In this document: piece after piece, positions 43,848-56,107 of the stretch
Position numbering within the stretch: position 1 is the stretch's first letter
Layout: each line of letters opens with the position of its first letter
NCBI RefSeq assembly: GCF_000708045.1
Contig: NZ_ANIE01000003.1
Location: 620,001 to 684,000, forward strand
DNA: 64,000 nucleotides
Origin: Marinobacter nitratireducens
GTDB taxonomy: Bacteria > Pseudomonadota > Gammaproteobacteria > Pseudomonadales > Oleiphilaceae
Reading direction: 5' to 3'
Notes under the pieces: model-generated
What the model saw: only the letters and a program-made list of their open reading frames with translations
Databases searched by the model: none
Told to the model about the DNA's origin: nothing
Program-made: the position numbers and the translations under genes

Positions 43848-45710
43848 ATGGCTCAGAGCGCATCAGGCCCGGCAATCGAACCGGCAGAGTTGGCGTGGAA
43901 CGATGGCATTCCCGAATCGACGCAATTCGGGGATGTCTATTTCAGTCGCGACAACGGACTGGAAGAAACACGGTACGTTTTCCTGGATCACAACAACCTG
44001 GCGGATCGATTCGCCTCGATTGAACACGGCAGCCACTTCGTGGTTGCAGAAACGGGGTTCGGTACAGGGCTGAATTTCCTTGCAGCCTGGCAACTGTGGC
44101 GGGAATCGGTCACGGACAGTGACGCCATCCTCCACTTCGTCTCCGCAGAACGCTATCCGCTAACCCTGAAGGACCTCACACGTGCCCTGGCGGCGTGGCC
44201 AGAACTTGCGCCTTTGGCAGAGGAGCTCTGTGATCATTACCCGCCACTGACCCGCGGCGTACATCGTATCGTACTGGATGGTGGCAGAGTCCGGCTCACC
44301 CTGTTCTTTGGTGACGTACTTGATGCCTGGAACCAGCTCTCCTTCACCGCCGACGCATGGTTTCTGGACGGCTTCGCACCATCTCTGAACCCGGAAATGT
44401 GGCTCGACCAGGCCATCACACTGATTCGTTCCCATAGCGCACCCGGCACTACCCTCGCCACGTTCACCGCGGTCGGTCGCATTCGTCGTGCACTGGCCGA
44501 TGCCGGGTTCACCATGCGGAAAACAGCGGGCTATGGGCGCAAAAGGGACATGCTGACCGGTGTCCTTGACGACGCAGGTACAGCCATGAGGGCGGGCCAC
44601 AACGCGCCTGTTGCTATCGTGGGTTCCGGTATTTCCGGTTGCCTGCTGGCGCGGAATCTCGCCGGGCGAGGTATTCGAGTGACGTTAATTGATGCCGCTG
44701 ACCGCGCCGGGGCTGCTGCGTCAGGCAATCTGCAAGGGGCGCTCTATGTAAAGCTCGGCGTCGAGTTTAACGATCAGACCGAACTGGGGCTGACCGCCCT
44801 GCTCTTCAGTCAGCGCTTCTATCAACCCTTTTCTGACAACTTCTGGCACCCGACCGGGCTTTTGCAGCTGGCATACGACGACTCGGAAGCGGACCGCCAG
44901 CGGCGATTTATCTGCCGAAACCATTATCCGGAGGACATTCTCAAACCAGTCGATCAATCCGAGGCGTCTCGTCTGAGCGGCGTAACCACTCAGAGTGGAG
45001 GACTGTGGTTTCCGGCTTGCGGCTGGCTTGAGCCCGCCAATGCCTGTGAAGTGCTCTCTGAACACCCGTTAATCGAGAAACGATTTGGCTGCCGGATCTC
45101 AAGCCTTACGCACCAGGGCAAGCAATGGCGGCTTAGGGATCACCAAGGCGGGGAAATCGCAGCGGAGCGCGTCGTTCTGTGCACGGGGCATTCAAGTGCT
45201 GATCTTATCCCGTACGAGGGCGACATCCGCTTGAAGCCCATTCGCGGCCAGGTTACGCACCTCCCGGCTGAGAGCCTGAACAGTCCGGATAGTGTTATCT
45301 GCGGGAAGCGGTATCTGAACCCGTTTAACGGTGATTGTGCGGTGACCGGGGCAACCTTCGACCTCCGCGACGAAAACCCGAACCAGTCGATGGAAAGCCA
45401 TCGTGAAAACCTGACGGAACTGTCGAACATGATACCCGGAGTGATAGACACGGATTACCTCAGTCCCGATGGGGCCGAACGGGTTGACGGGCGAGTGGGT
45501 TTCAGATGTACCACCCATGACTATCAACCCGTAGCCGATGCCCTGGAAAACCAGCCCAATGGGCTATACCTGTTCACCGGGCTTGGCAGTAAAGGTCTCA
45601 CCTATGCTCCCGTTCTCGCCGAGTATCTTGCGGACCGGTTGACGGGCCAGCCAGCCTGTCTGCCCAAGAAGCTGGCGCGAAGGGTCAATGCTCAACGTAT
45701 ACTTCGTTAA
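43848..45710 (+). CDS. mnmC: Bifunctional tRNA 5-methylaminomethyl-2-thiouridine synthase MnmC
   Basis: 620 residues, starting 3 bases after the cyclophilin stop. The N-terminal half is the SAM methyltransferase (ETGFGTG at 68-74, WFLDGFAPSLNPEMW). The C-terminal half is the FAD oxidase with the dinucleotide motif VGSGISGCLLARNL near 257-270. It finishes mnm5s2U34 in tRNAs read by MnmE/MnmG. Both domains are full length. Confidence 0.94.
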   Translation: MAQSASGPAIEPAELAWNDGIPESTQFGDVYFSRDNGLEETRYVFLDHNNLADRFASIEHGSHFVVAETGFGTGLNFLAAWQLWRESVTDSDAILHFVSAERYPLTLKDLTRALAAWPELAPLAEELCDHYPPLTRGVHRIVLDGGRVRLTLFFGDVLDAWNQLSFTADAWFLDGFAPSLNPEMWLDQAITLIRSHSAPGTTLATFTAVGRIRRALADAGFTMRKTAGYGRKRDMLTGVLDDAGTAMRAGHNAPVAIVGSGISGCLLARNLAGRGIRVTLIDAADRAGAAASGNLQGALYVKLGVEFNDQTELGLTALLFSQRFYQPFSDNFWHPTGLLQLAYDDSEADRQRRFICRNHYPEDILKPVDQSEASRLSGVTTQSGGLWFPACGWLEPANACEVLSEHPLIEKRFGCRISSLTHQGKQWRLRDHQGGEIAAERVVLCTGHSSADLIPYEGDIRLKPIRGQVTHLPAESLNSPDSVICGKRYLNPFNGDCAVTGATFDLRDENPNQSMESHRENLTELSNMIPGVIDTDYLSPDGAERVDGRVGFRCTTHDYQPVADALENQPNGLYLFTGLGSKGLTYAPVLAEYLADRLTGQPACLPKKLARRVNAQRILR

Positions 45711-45802
45711 TGATGGCCATTTCGTAATGAGTTAGCTGTGAAGATTTTCGCATGCTGGCCGTTAACCGGTTGTGAAGGTATGAAACTCGGAGTGTGACCT
45801 AG

Positions 45803-46438
45803 ATGTCGATATTTGTCAGCGAACCCGGTCGCCCGGTTGGGACAAGGCTTCCGGAGGTCTATCGCGGCCGGCGGGTGGACGATGTGTCTGAGCTGACCGA
45901 AAGCCATCCCATCAATCCCAGTCGAAGCGAAGCCACCGATGCGGAATTCCAGCAGGCCGCACATTCCGGGCGCCAGGATCGAGCTGTTGCGGAATATGGT
46001 GCCGCAGCTGCCGACATGCCCAGAACCGAGCGCCCCTATCTGCCGGTGTCTTCCTTCTGCTCGCAGGCACTCTATTCTGTATCGGCCTCGGCCACCGTGT
46101 CAGAGGCCCTCTCCTCCATGGACGAACACGGAGTTAACCACCTGGTGGTGATGTCCGAAAACAACGTGGCGGGTGTTGTTGAGTTACGCTGGCTACTTGA
46201 ATGGCTTCACGAACATCAGGTTAATGCCATGAGCCAAAGCCTGTTACACATTGAGCTACCGGCTTTTCTCACCGCCTCTCCGGAGACTGACGCGCATCAA
46301 CTGGCAAGACTGATGCTCGCCCACCGCCTCAATGCGGCGCTGGTAATCGATGCCAACGGAGCGCCCGCCGGCATCGTCTCCAGTACCGACTATCTCCGGC
46401 TATACGCCAGCTCTGGTCGACAGGAAGGGGCGATCTGA
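45803..46438 (+). CDS. CBS-domain protein
   Basis: 211 residues. The first 75 are charged and probably disordered. A pair of CBS domains follows (about 80-205), with HGVNHLVVMSENNVAGVVELRWLL in the first and LNAALVIDANGAPAGIVSSTDYLRL in the second. CBS pairs sense adenosine nucleotides. No attached catalytic domain; the partner is unknown. Confidence 0.8.
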   Translation: MSIFVSEPGRPVGTRLPEVYRGRRVDDVSELTESHPINPSRSEATDAEFQQAAHSGRQDRAVAEYGAAAADMPRTERPYLPVSSFCSQALYSVSASATVSEALSSMDEHGVNHLVVMSENNVAGVVELRWLLEWLHEHQVNAMSQSLLHIELPAFLTASPETDAHQLARLMLAHRLNAALVIDANGAPAGIVSSTDYLRLYASSGRQEGAI

Positions 46439-46467
46439 TCCAGCGCTGATAATGCGCCACTCGCCGG

Positions 46468-49197
46468 TTAATTCAGCGGCGTCAGCAATTCCCCTTCAGG
46501 GCTGTACACGAGAACCAGCCATTGACCGGCCTGGCGCGCGAGCATGGTGATCTCGTCGTCTCGATAGTTCGCAAGCGCGGTAATCTCAGTATCTCCAACA
46601 GGGAGCTGAGCTCGCCACTCATTTCTGAACGCCGTGTCCTCTTCACCGGCTGGCTCAAGCAAAGAGATGCGGGTCGCAATGCCCTGGCCCTGAGCTGAGC
46701 CTGCAGCGCCACCCTCGAAGTCACCGTCGGATTTGCCAGCAGCAACCAGGTCGCCACTGAAGACCATCACAGCCTCGAACGCCTCCTCTGCCGAATCTGA
46801 CGGATCGTTTAGTGTGAACGCCCGATTGATATCTCCGGTCGAGGAGTAGCCGAGCAGAAAACCGGCTGAAGTGTTGATTGGCGTATGCACGAGCTGCCTG
46901 CTCTCTTCACCGGTCTCCTGAACAGAATACTCACCGGCACCGTTACCCAACAACCACAACCCGCTTTGCTCAAACAAACCATCGGAAACCGCTTCATCGC
47001 CCGCTGATCCAACCTGATTGACACTTATATCGCCCGCGCCGGCCGTTGCACTGTAGAAGTAGGCATCAACGCCACCGATAACCGGCGCGCCCCCCACAGA
47101 GCCCTGGGCGGACCCAAACAAGATGGGCGTCAGCGAAAGCGCACTGACACCGGCAACCGAATCATCGGCAGCAGAACCCACCTGGCGAGTCCAGGCAAGC
47201 TCAGGGACATAGCTGTTGCCATCCAGAGGAGCGTCAATGCGCTGCAGAAAGCTGTCGAAGCCACCGGCAGGGACCTGTTCGGGCCAGGATCCATTGGTCT
47301 CACCGGCCACCAGGACATAACCATTCTCACCAGCCAATGCCAGGGAACGAACGATATCGTCTGCCGCCGTGCCAGTACGGAAAACCCAATCTTCAACATA
47401 CTCGCCACCGTTAACCGCGGTGTCATACCAGAACCGGTGCACAACCACATCCTGCCCGCCGTTTTCGTTTGTGCCTGTCAGGGGCTGGTCTGTGCTGTAG
47501 GCCACGGCAAACTCGTACCGGTCAACCTTGGTGGAGCCGGATGGCACTTTGCGCTTGAGCGTTGCCAGAGCTGTTTCAGGCGTGTTCAGGGCAACAGCCG
47601 GATCAGAGACTGGAATGTTCTGAAGCAAAGCGCCCTTCTGGTCAAAAATCTTTACCAGAACCTGATCATTATTGAGCTCATCATAGCCGGAAACGAAAAT
47701 CCGGCCGGAATGTGCGATGTCGACATCCGTGGCGACGAAGCCATCCCCCGCATTCAGTGCAAGAGGTGCCGCCAATTCGTTCAGGTTTACCCTCAGAATC
47801 GAGTTATCGGCTGCCCTGGCGTAATACTCCCGCCCTGCCTGATAGCCTTCGTTCAGTGTCAGGAGAATAAAGCGATCATCGAGAGAGGGATTTGAGTAAC
47901 CGGCACTGTCTACACGAATCCGAAAAGGCACCTCGTTTTCTGACGCGGGGAACACAACCTCATCGCTCTCCGCCCACGAATTATTCTGGTAGGTCTCGAT
48001 CACAAACTCGGTGCCAAGCCTCGCCGTGGAATCCTCTGAGTGACCTAGCTTGGCCCTGTATTCCCAGGTTCTCTCGCCTTCAATACGGGCAACGTATTCC
48101 CGATAATCGCCAACGTTCAGAGCGTCACGTGTTCCACCCGCCGCCGTTTCGAGAACCACAACGGGTTCATCGTCATCGATGACCAGGCTTGACCTGACAC
48201 CGCTGTTGCTCTCACCCAGCCCTGCCAGACCGGAGCGGACTTCCGTGAGGGTCAATCGTGCAGCTTCCGACGGCTCGGGGAAACTGTCATCAACCACTTC
48301 CAGGCGGATATAGCATTCGGTAATTCCCGGCTCGAAGGTCACCACACCCTTGGTGTAGTTGCCGTTGTTATCCAGTTCATATGTCAGGTAGTCGAGCTGT
48401 TCCAGCAACAGGTCACTGTTGCTACCCAGGGCCACCAGATCCTGGCCGACAGCGGCATCACCGGCGTTAGCCTCGCTGTAGTCACACCGCTGGTGCGGTG
48501 CCGTGAAGCCGTTGTCGCAGTCCGTCGCGTCGTACTCTGAGGTAAGGTCAAATGCGACGGCTACCCGGGTGACGGAGGGTTGATCCAACACCACCTTGAC
48601 CACAACCGGGTGGGTCTCCACCGTCAACTGTTTGGTGCCGGTGACAGAGCCGTCGCTGGCATATTGATTGATCGTGAATTCATGCTCACCGGAAGATTCC
48701 AGATCCGGTAACGTACAATGATTACGATACCCTTCTTCAAGCTCCGCCGTGCTGCCTTCGGTAAACGTGTCAGCCTCCAGCGACAGTGGGTTGTATTTGA
48801 CCTCGATATCAAACGGCTGCAGCCCGGCCATCCGGCTGTCCGTCGTGACCAGATTGATATCCTGAATCTTGCCAAGATCTGCGTCGCCCCGGTTGCCCCC
48901 GGTCAGCCCCGGCACGCCCCGCATGATAATGCCCTCACGGGCTTTATTGCTGGTGTCTTCCAGAGCAAGCCAGGATGGTGCATTTGTCAGGGAATAATCG
49001 AGGATATCCTCGCCACCGTAGGCCCCGAAGTTGTAGTAGTACTCGACGCCGAGATAGGCCGTGGAAGGCGGTACACCGAGAATGGTCGGCTGATCCGGAG
49101 CCTTCTCTGTCTTACACGCAGATAACGCGCTCACCATCAGGATGACGGTGAGGAGACGGGCGACTGAGGTAAATCGGAGGGCGGAATCGACGCGCAT
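46468..49197 (-). CDS. Large Calx-beta-like lipoprotein with repeat C-terminal half
   Basis: 909 residues with a lipobox LSAC (Cys28), so an outer-membrane or periplasmic lipoprotein. Residues about 40-130 are a putative Ig-like/cadherin-like region (YLGVEYYYNFGAYGGEDILDYSL). The middle has a Calx-beta-type calcium-loop pattern (VVDDSFPEPSEAARLTLTEV and DDEPVVVLE). The C-terminal half has spaced repeats around 'GSAADDSVAGVSALSL' and 'GSAGDEAVSDGLFEQSGLWLLG', resembling SBBP-like beta-propeller repeats. It may be an adhesin or cell-surface component. It lies downstream of ligA on the same strand with a 200-base gap. Confidence 0.7.
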   Translation of the reverse strand: MRVDSALRFTSVARLLTVILMVSALSACKTEKAPDQPTILGVPPSTAYLGVEYYYNFGAYGGEDILDYSLTNAPSWLALEDTSNKAREGIIMRGVPGLTGGNRGDADLGKIQDINLVTTDSRMAGLQPFDIEVKYNPLSLEADTFTEGSTAELEEGYRNHCTLPDLESSGEHEFTINQYASDGSVTGTKQLTVETHPVVVKVVLDQPSVTRVAVAFDLTSEYDATDCDNGFTAPHQRCDYSEANAGDAAVGQDLVALGSNSDLLLEQLDYLTYELDNNGNYTKGVVTFEPGITECYIRLEVVDDSFPEPSEAARLTLTEVRSGLAGLGESNSGVRSSLVIDDDEPVVVLETAAGGTRDALNVGDYREYVARIEGERTWEYRAKLGHSEDSTARLGTEFVIETYQNNSWAESDEVVFPASENEVPFRIRVDSAGYSNPSLDDRFILLTLNEGYQAGREYYARAADNSILRVNLNELAAPLALNAGDGFVATDVDIAHSGRIFVSGYDELNNDQVLVKIFDQKGALLQNIPVSDPAVALNTPETALATLKRKVPSGSTKVDRYEFAVAYSTDQPLTGTNENGGQDVVVHRFWYDTAVNGGEYVEDWVFRTGTAADDIVRSLALAGENGYVLVAGETNGSWPEQVPAGGFDSFLQRIDAPLDGNSYVPELAWTRQVGSAADDSVAGVSALSLTPILFGSAQGSVGGAPVIGGVDAYFYSATAGAGDISVNQVGSAGDEAVSDGLFEQSGLWLLGNGAGEYSVQETGEESRQLVHTPINTSAGFLLGYSSTGDINRAFTLNDPSDSAEEAFEAVMVFSGDLVAAGKSDGDFEGGAAGSAQGQGIATRISLLEPAGEEDTAFRNEWRAQLPVGDTEITALANYRDDEITMLARQAGQWLVLVYSPEGELLTPLN

Positions 49198-49398
49198 GAA
49201 AAAATCCGTTTAACACGTTGTTGTTATGGCCAAACCGAGCAGAACCCCGGTTTACATACCGTTACAGATCTGCACCATGGTAGCCAAATTATGCGCTCGG
49301 GGATCTGCGCGAGTTCTCAGATTCTTCGGCCAGCCTGCGTCCTTGCATGACTGGCACGAAATGAGATTTCTATGAAGGGGCAAGGCACAAACCGGCGT

Positions 49399-51447
<2,049 letters not shown>

Positions 51448-51458
51448 TCACCCGCCGT

Positions 51459-52478
51459 TTAAACCTGATGAAACCGTTGCTTACGCTCAAATTCACGAAT
51501 GCGTTGCCGACAATGCTCGATGGTCTGGCCGGTCATCACGCTCCGTCGCTCATCTTTGAGTTCGCCACCGAGGTTGCGAACCACGCATTGAGCGGTCTCC
51601 AGCATGAACTCAAATGCCTGAAGCGCGCTGGTGGGCCCCGGCATGCTCATGAAGAAACTGATACCCGGGGTCGACAAGGTATCGATATCGGACTGCCGAA
51701 AGGTTCCTGGCTCAACGGCACTGGCAACACTGAATTGCACCGGGCTGGTCGTGTCTGACGCTTCGTGGCGGTGATAGATGTCCATATCCCCGAACTCAAG
51801 ACCGCAGGCCTCGAAAAGCTTTTTCAACGCAGGCCCCTTGTACTCCTGCTCGGCGGGCGCCAAGACGTTGATCACGATAACCTCTCTCGCCTCCGGACGG
51901 TTGGCGCCAGCGAGGGGCTGATCTTTACGGGGTTCTGAATCTCGTGACGCCGTGTCCTCTTGAACATCACGCGTAGGTGAAGGCCCAGATACCGCCTCTG
52001 GGGCTTTCGGGGATTCCATCTCCGGGGGATCTTCCTGCGCTGGCTCTTGTGCAGCGACTTCCTCAGTTGCACTCCAGCCCGATTCCAGTTCCGGCACTGG
52101 CTCGTCATGGGAAGAAAACCCGCCGTCTAAATCGTCGTCGCCAGTGGTGACTGGATCAGCAGCGACAAAGTCATCCTCCCGACTCTGTTTCACGGGACGA
52201 GTTGGCTTTGGTGAAGACGTCGCAACCCGAACGGGCTTTTCAGCCCGGACATACCCTCTTTCCTCAAGGATCTCTCGGGACACTGTTCGAGCGCCGCCGT
52301 TCGGCAGCTCAGGATTGTAGTCCTCATCCAATGGTGACTCTGCGAGGTCATCGGCGCCCATACCGGATGATATGGCCATGGACTCTTTACGAGCCCGCCG
52401 CATCCGCCTTACGCCATCGATGACAATGCCGATGATAACCAGGGTACCGATGGCAATTAACCATTCCCTAAGTGACAT
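51459..52478 (-). CDS. zipA: Cell division protein ZipA
   Basis: 339 residues. One N-terminal membrane helix (MSLREWLIAIGTLVIIGIVID) is followed by a basic stretch, a long Pro/Glu/Ser-rich linker and the C-terminal FtsZ-binding domain (VINVLAPAEQEYKGPALKKLFEACGLEFGDMDIYHRHE). It tethers FtsZ to the membrane at the division site. The gene sits between smc and ligA, as in Pseudomonas. Confidence 0.92.
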   Translation of the reverse strand: MSLREWLIAIGTLVIIGIVIDGVRRMRRARKESMAISSGMGADDLAESPLDEDYNPELPNGGARTVSREILEERGYVRAEKPVRVATSSPKPTRPVKQSREDDFVAADPVTTGDDDLDGGFSSHDEPVPELESGWSATEEVAAQEPAQEDPPEMESPKAPEAVSGPSPTRDVQEDTASRDSEPRKDQPLAGANRPEAREVIVINVLAPAEQEYKGPALKKLFEACGLEFGDMDIYHRHEASDTTSPVQFSVASAVEPGTFRQSDIDTLSTPGISFFMSMPGPTSALQAFEFMLETAQCVVRNLGGELKDERRSVMTGQTIEHCRQRIREFERKQRFHQV

Positions 52479-52605
52479 AGTGCTGCTGTCCTGTTTGCAG
52501 GTTCTGTAACGTTGCTACTCTAAGAAAAGCCCGTAATGAATACAACGCACACCGGGGCCAGATGGCGTTTTTGTCATGCTTGCCGAATTTCTGTGCACGG
52601 CTTTA

Positions 52606-55600
52606 TCAGGCTTCCGCCAGCGCTGCGGCCTCGTCAACGTCGACGGACACCAGCCGCGAACAGCCAGGCTCATGCATGGTGACGCCCATTAACTGGTCCG
52701 CCATCTCCATCGCGATCTTGTTATGGGTAATGTAGATAAACTGAACCTGCTTGGACATTTCCTTGACCATGTTGGCGTAACGGCCGACGTTCGCGTCATC
52801 CAGCGGCGCATCCACCTCATCCAGCATACAGAACGGCGCAGGGTTAAGCTGGAAGATGGAGAACACCAGGGCGATGGCCGTTAGGGCCTTCTCGCCGCCA
52901 GACAACAAGTGAATGGTGCTGTTTTTCTTACCCGGGGGCCGGGCCATGATCGCCACCCCGGTTTCCAGCAGATCCTCTCCGGTCAGCTCCAGATAGGCGT
53001 TTCCGCCACCGAACACCTTCGGGAATAGAGCCTGTAGCCCGCCGTTGACCTGGTCAAAGGTCTCCTTGAAGCGCTGCCTGGTCTCCCGATCGATTTTCCG
53101 GATGGCGTTGTCCAGGGTTTCCAGAGCCTCAATCAGATCTTCGTGTTGGCTGTCAAGGTAGTTTTTACGCTCGCTCTGAACCTGATACTCCTCGATAGCC
53201 GCGAGGTTAATCGCACCAAGCCTTTGGATGCGGTTGCCAATCTTTTCAAGCTCGTCTGCCCATTCTTTCTCGTTTGCGTCCTCCGGCAACTGCTCCAGGA
53301 CTTCCTGGAGTTTCACGTCCAGCTCCCTGAGCTGCTCGATATGGTTTCCGGAACGAATTTCGAGGGCCTGACATTCCATCTTCAGCTTTTCCAGCCGGGA
53401 TCGAACGTCCTGAATCTTGTGATCGGTGCCGGAACGTCCCTGCTCTCTTTCCCGAACTTCGCGATCAATTTCCTCAAGCGCATCACGCGCTTCCGCGAGC
53501 TTTTCCTCTTCCGCAAGACGTCGGTCGAGAAGCCCCTCCAACTGCATCTGGAGGTCTTCGATGGGCTCTTCCGCACTTTCTCTGGACTCCCGCAGGATTT
53601 CCAGGCGCTCCTCGAGTCGCTCCTTCTGCAATTGCATGCGATCGATGGTCTGGCGAAGGGCATCCCGCTGGCTCGTCAGGGTCTGCGCCTGCAACTGCAT
53701 CTGGTGCGCGTGATCACGGTCGTGGCGGGCATCCTGGCGCAATCTGTCGAGGTTTTCGCGAAGACTGTCTCGCTGCTCGAGCAGCCGCTCCTTCTCCTCG
53801 TCGCTGTCTTCCGTCAACGCGAGCGCTTGCTGCCACTCCTCTTTCGCCTCTTCCAGGCTTTCCTGCTGGTTCTCCAATTCCATGGAGACATCCGAAAGAT
53901 CTTCTCGGATCCTGACCAGCCGGGCATCAATCTGTTCCGCGCGGGCTCGCAAACCACTGACCCGGGACTGCAAACCGCTCAGCTCCCTGTCAGCGTCCGC
54001 CAGCGAGGACTGGGCATCATCCCGGGTAGCTTCAGCCTTCTCCGCCCGCTCGACGAGCGCTTCCTGACGCTGCCCAAGCTCCTCCAGCTCCGCTTCCGCC
54101 TCTGAAAGCAGGTGGGACAATTCATTGACCTTGGCCTGGCGTTCAATAACACCGACCTGCCCCTGATCCGAATCGGGCATGAGCACCCAGTCGCGGGACA
54201 CCCACACCCCTTCCGGCGTGATCGCGCTCTCTCCGGCAGCGAGTTCTGTGCGCATGCCAAGCGCATCAGACAGCGTTTCAATTGCGCGAATTCCCGAGAG
54301 CAGTGACGCAACTGCAGGCAAGCCTGACACCTTTGCCGCCAACCTATCCTGGCTCTCTTCTCGGGCCACTTCGGAAGAGCGGTCAATAACAGCAAGTCCT
54401 TTCGGAGCGCTGCTGAAGGCAGTGTCCAGGTGTCCTATCCCCGGCAAGGACAGTCCTTGCGTAAAACGACCAATCACCTGCTCGACGGCGAACTCCCAAC
54501 CGCCCTCTATCGAAAGCTGACTTGCAACCCGGGGTGAATCGGCCAGATCATGCTGTGCCAACCAGCTCTGAAGATCGTCGTCCTGACTGCCCATCTGCTC
54601 ATCAAGCAAGGCTTGCTGGGATTCCAGGGAGGCCCGAAGGGACTGGACGGTCTGGCGCTTTTCGGAAACCTGCTGTTCGGCTTCCTTCTGCTGATCCCTG
54701 GCCTCGTACAGGTCGTCCTGAACAGACGCGATCCGCTCAGCCGCTTCCTCTCTTCGAAGTTCGAGCGTCTCCTGTTGCTCCAACAGGTCTTCCAGCTCTT
54801 CACGGTCCACCTGATCATCAAGCAATGCCTGTTCATCAAGTAACTTCTGGTGACGGGTCCTCAGCTGTTCGATGGCATCTTCCGTCGAGCGGATACGGGA
54901 TTGAGCCAACTCAGCCTGTCGACGGGCGTCGGAGGATCGGGAACTGAAGGATTCCCACTGATGCTGCCACTCAGTCATGGCATCCTCGGCCATTTGCAGC
55001 TTCTCACCCGATTCCTCAGCTCTGATCGCCAGCGCCTCTTGCTCGGGCTCGATCATGTCGAATTCTTCCTGAAGCGTGGCCAGCTTTTCTTCGTCCTGCT
55101 CCAGCTCCCGACTGATTTCCCGCTGATTGGCCATGGCCTGATCGAGCTCCGCGGCGGTTTGCCGACTCCGTTCCCTCTGGTGCTCCAGACTCTGCTCAAT
55201 TCGCGCGATGTCCGCTCCGGCTTCGTAGTACCGGGCCTGGGCCCGATTGAAATGCTCGGTGCGATCCTGATGGTCATCACGGAGAGATTCCAGGGAGGTT
55301 TCGAGGCTGACTCGCTCGGTCAGATACTTTTCAAGTTCCAACTCGGTATCGCGAATCCTGGCGCGCCAGGTTTCGAGGTCATTATCCAGCGAACGCCAGC
55401 GGAGTACGGTCAACTCCGCTTTTTTCTGTCGCTCATCTTTCTTGTAAGCCTTGTACTTTTCTGCGGCAGCAGCCTGACGTTCCAGATGCTGCAACTGACG
55501 TCCGAGTTCTTCTCGCAGGTCCGTCAGACGCTCCAGGTTTTCCTGGGTCCGACGAATCCGGTTTTCGGTTTCCCGTCGTCGCTCCTTGTACTTCGAGATG

Positions 55601-56106
55601 CCGGCCGCTTCCTCAATGTAGATTCGCAGCTCTTCAGGCTTGGCTTCGATGAGCCGGGAAATCATCCCCTGCTCAATGATTGCGTAACTGCGGGGACCAA
55701 GACCGGTTCCCAGGAAAAGGTCGGTGATATCGCGGCGACGGCATTTGGAGCCATTGAGGAAGTACTCTGATTGCCCTTCCCGGGACACCCTGCGGCGAAC
55801 GGAGATTTCGTTGAAGCTGACAAATTCACCAGGTGCAGAGCCATCGCTGTTATCGAAAACCAGCTCAATCGAGGCCTGTCCAACAGGCTTTCGCGCACTG
55901 GAGCCATTGAAGATGACGTCAGTCATGGATTCACCGCGCAGGTACTTGGCGGAACTCTCCCCCATGACCCAGCGCACAGCATCAATGATGTTGGACTTGC
56001 CACAACCGTTCGGCCCCACCACCGACGTCATGTTGGTGGGAAATGGTACCGTTGTCGGATCCACAAAGGATTTGAACCCGGCAAGCTTGATGGATTTAAG
56101 GCGCAT
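52606..56106 (-). CDS. smc: Chromosome segregation protein SMC
   Basis: 1,166 residues. The N-terminal ATPase half has Walker A GPNGCGKSN (31-39), followed by long coiled coils and a hinge around 515-650. The C-terminal half carries LLSGGEKALTAIALVFSIF and Walker B with CMLDEVDAPLDDAN. It forms the condensin-like complex with ScpA and ScpB, both encoded in this window. Start ATG at 56106, one base after the GntR stop. Confidence 0.96.
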   Translation of the reverse strand: MRLKSIKLAGFKSFVDPTTVPFPTNMTSVVGPNGCGKSNIIDAVRWVMGESSAKYLRGESMTDVIFNGSSARKPVGQASIELVFDNSDGSAPGEFVSFNEISVRRRVSREGQSEYFLNGSKCRRRDITDLFLGTGLGPRSYAIIEQGMISRLIEAKPEELRIYIEEAAGISKYKERRRETENRIRRTQENLERLTDLREELGRQLQHLERQAAAAEKYKAYKKDERQKKAELTVLRWRSLDNDLETWRARIRDTELELEKYLTERVSLETSLESLRDDHQDRTEHFNRAQARYYEAGADIARIEQSLEHQRERSRQTAAELDQAMANQREISRELEQDEEKLATLQEEFDMIEPEQEALAIRAEESGEKLQMAEDAMTEWQHQWESFSSRSSDARRQAELAQSRIRSTEDAIEQLRTRHQKLLDEQALLDDQVDREELEDLLEQQETLELRREEAAERIASVQDDLYEARDQQKEAEQQVSEKRQTVQSLRASLESQQALLDEQMGSQDDDLQSWLAQHDLADSPRVASQLSIEGGWEFAVEQVIGRFTQGLSLPGIGHLDTAFSSAPKGLAVIDRSSEVAREESQDRLAAKVSGLPAVASLLSGIRAIETLSDALGMRTELAAGESAITPEGVWVSRDWVLMPDSDQGQVGVIERQAKVNELSHLLSEAEAELEELGQRQEALVERAEKAEATRDDAQSSLADADRELSGLQSRVSGLRARAEQIDARLVRIREDLSDVSMELENQQESLEEAKEEWQQALALTEDSDEEKERLLEQRDSLRENLDRLRQDARHDRDHAHQMQLQAQTLTSQRDALRQTIDRMQLQKERLEERLEILRESRESAEEPIEDLQMQLEGLLDRRLAEEEKLAEARDALEEIDREVREREQGRSGTDHKIQDVRSRLEKLKMECQALEIRSGNHIEQLRELDVKLQEVLEQLPEDANEKEWADELEKIGNRIQRLGAINLAAIEEYQVQSERKNYLDSQHEDLIEALETLDNAIRKIDRETRQRFKETFDQVNGGLQALFPKVFGGGNAYLELTGEDLLETGVAIMARPPGKKNSTIHLLSGGEKALTAIALVFSIFQLNPAPFCMLDEVDAPLDDANVGRYANMVKEMSKQVQFIYITHNKIAMEMADQLMGVTMHEPGCSRLVSVDVDEAAALAEA

Positions 56107-56107
56107 A

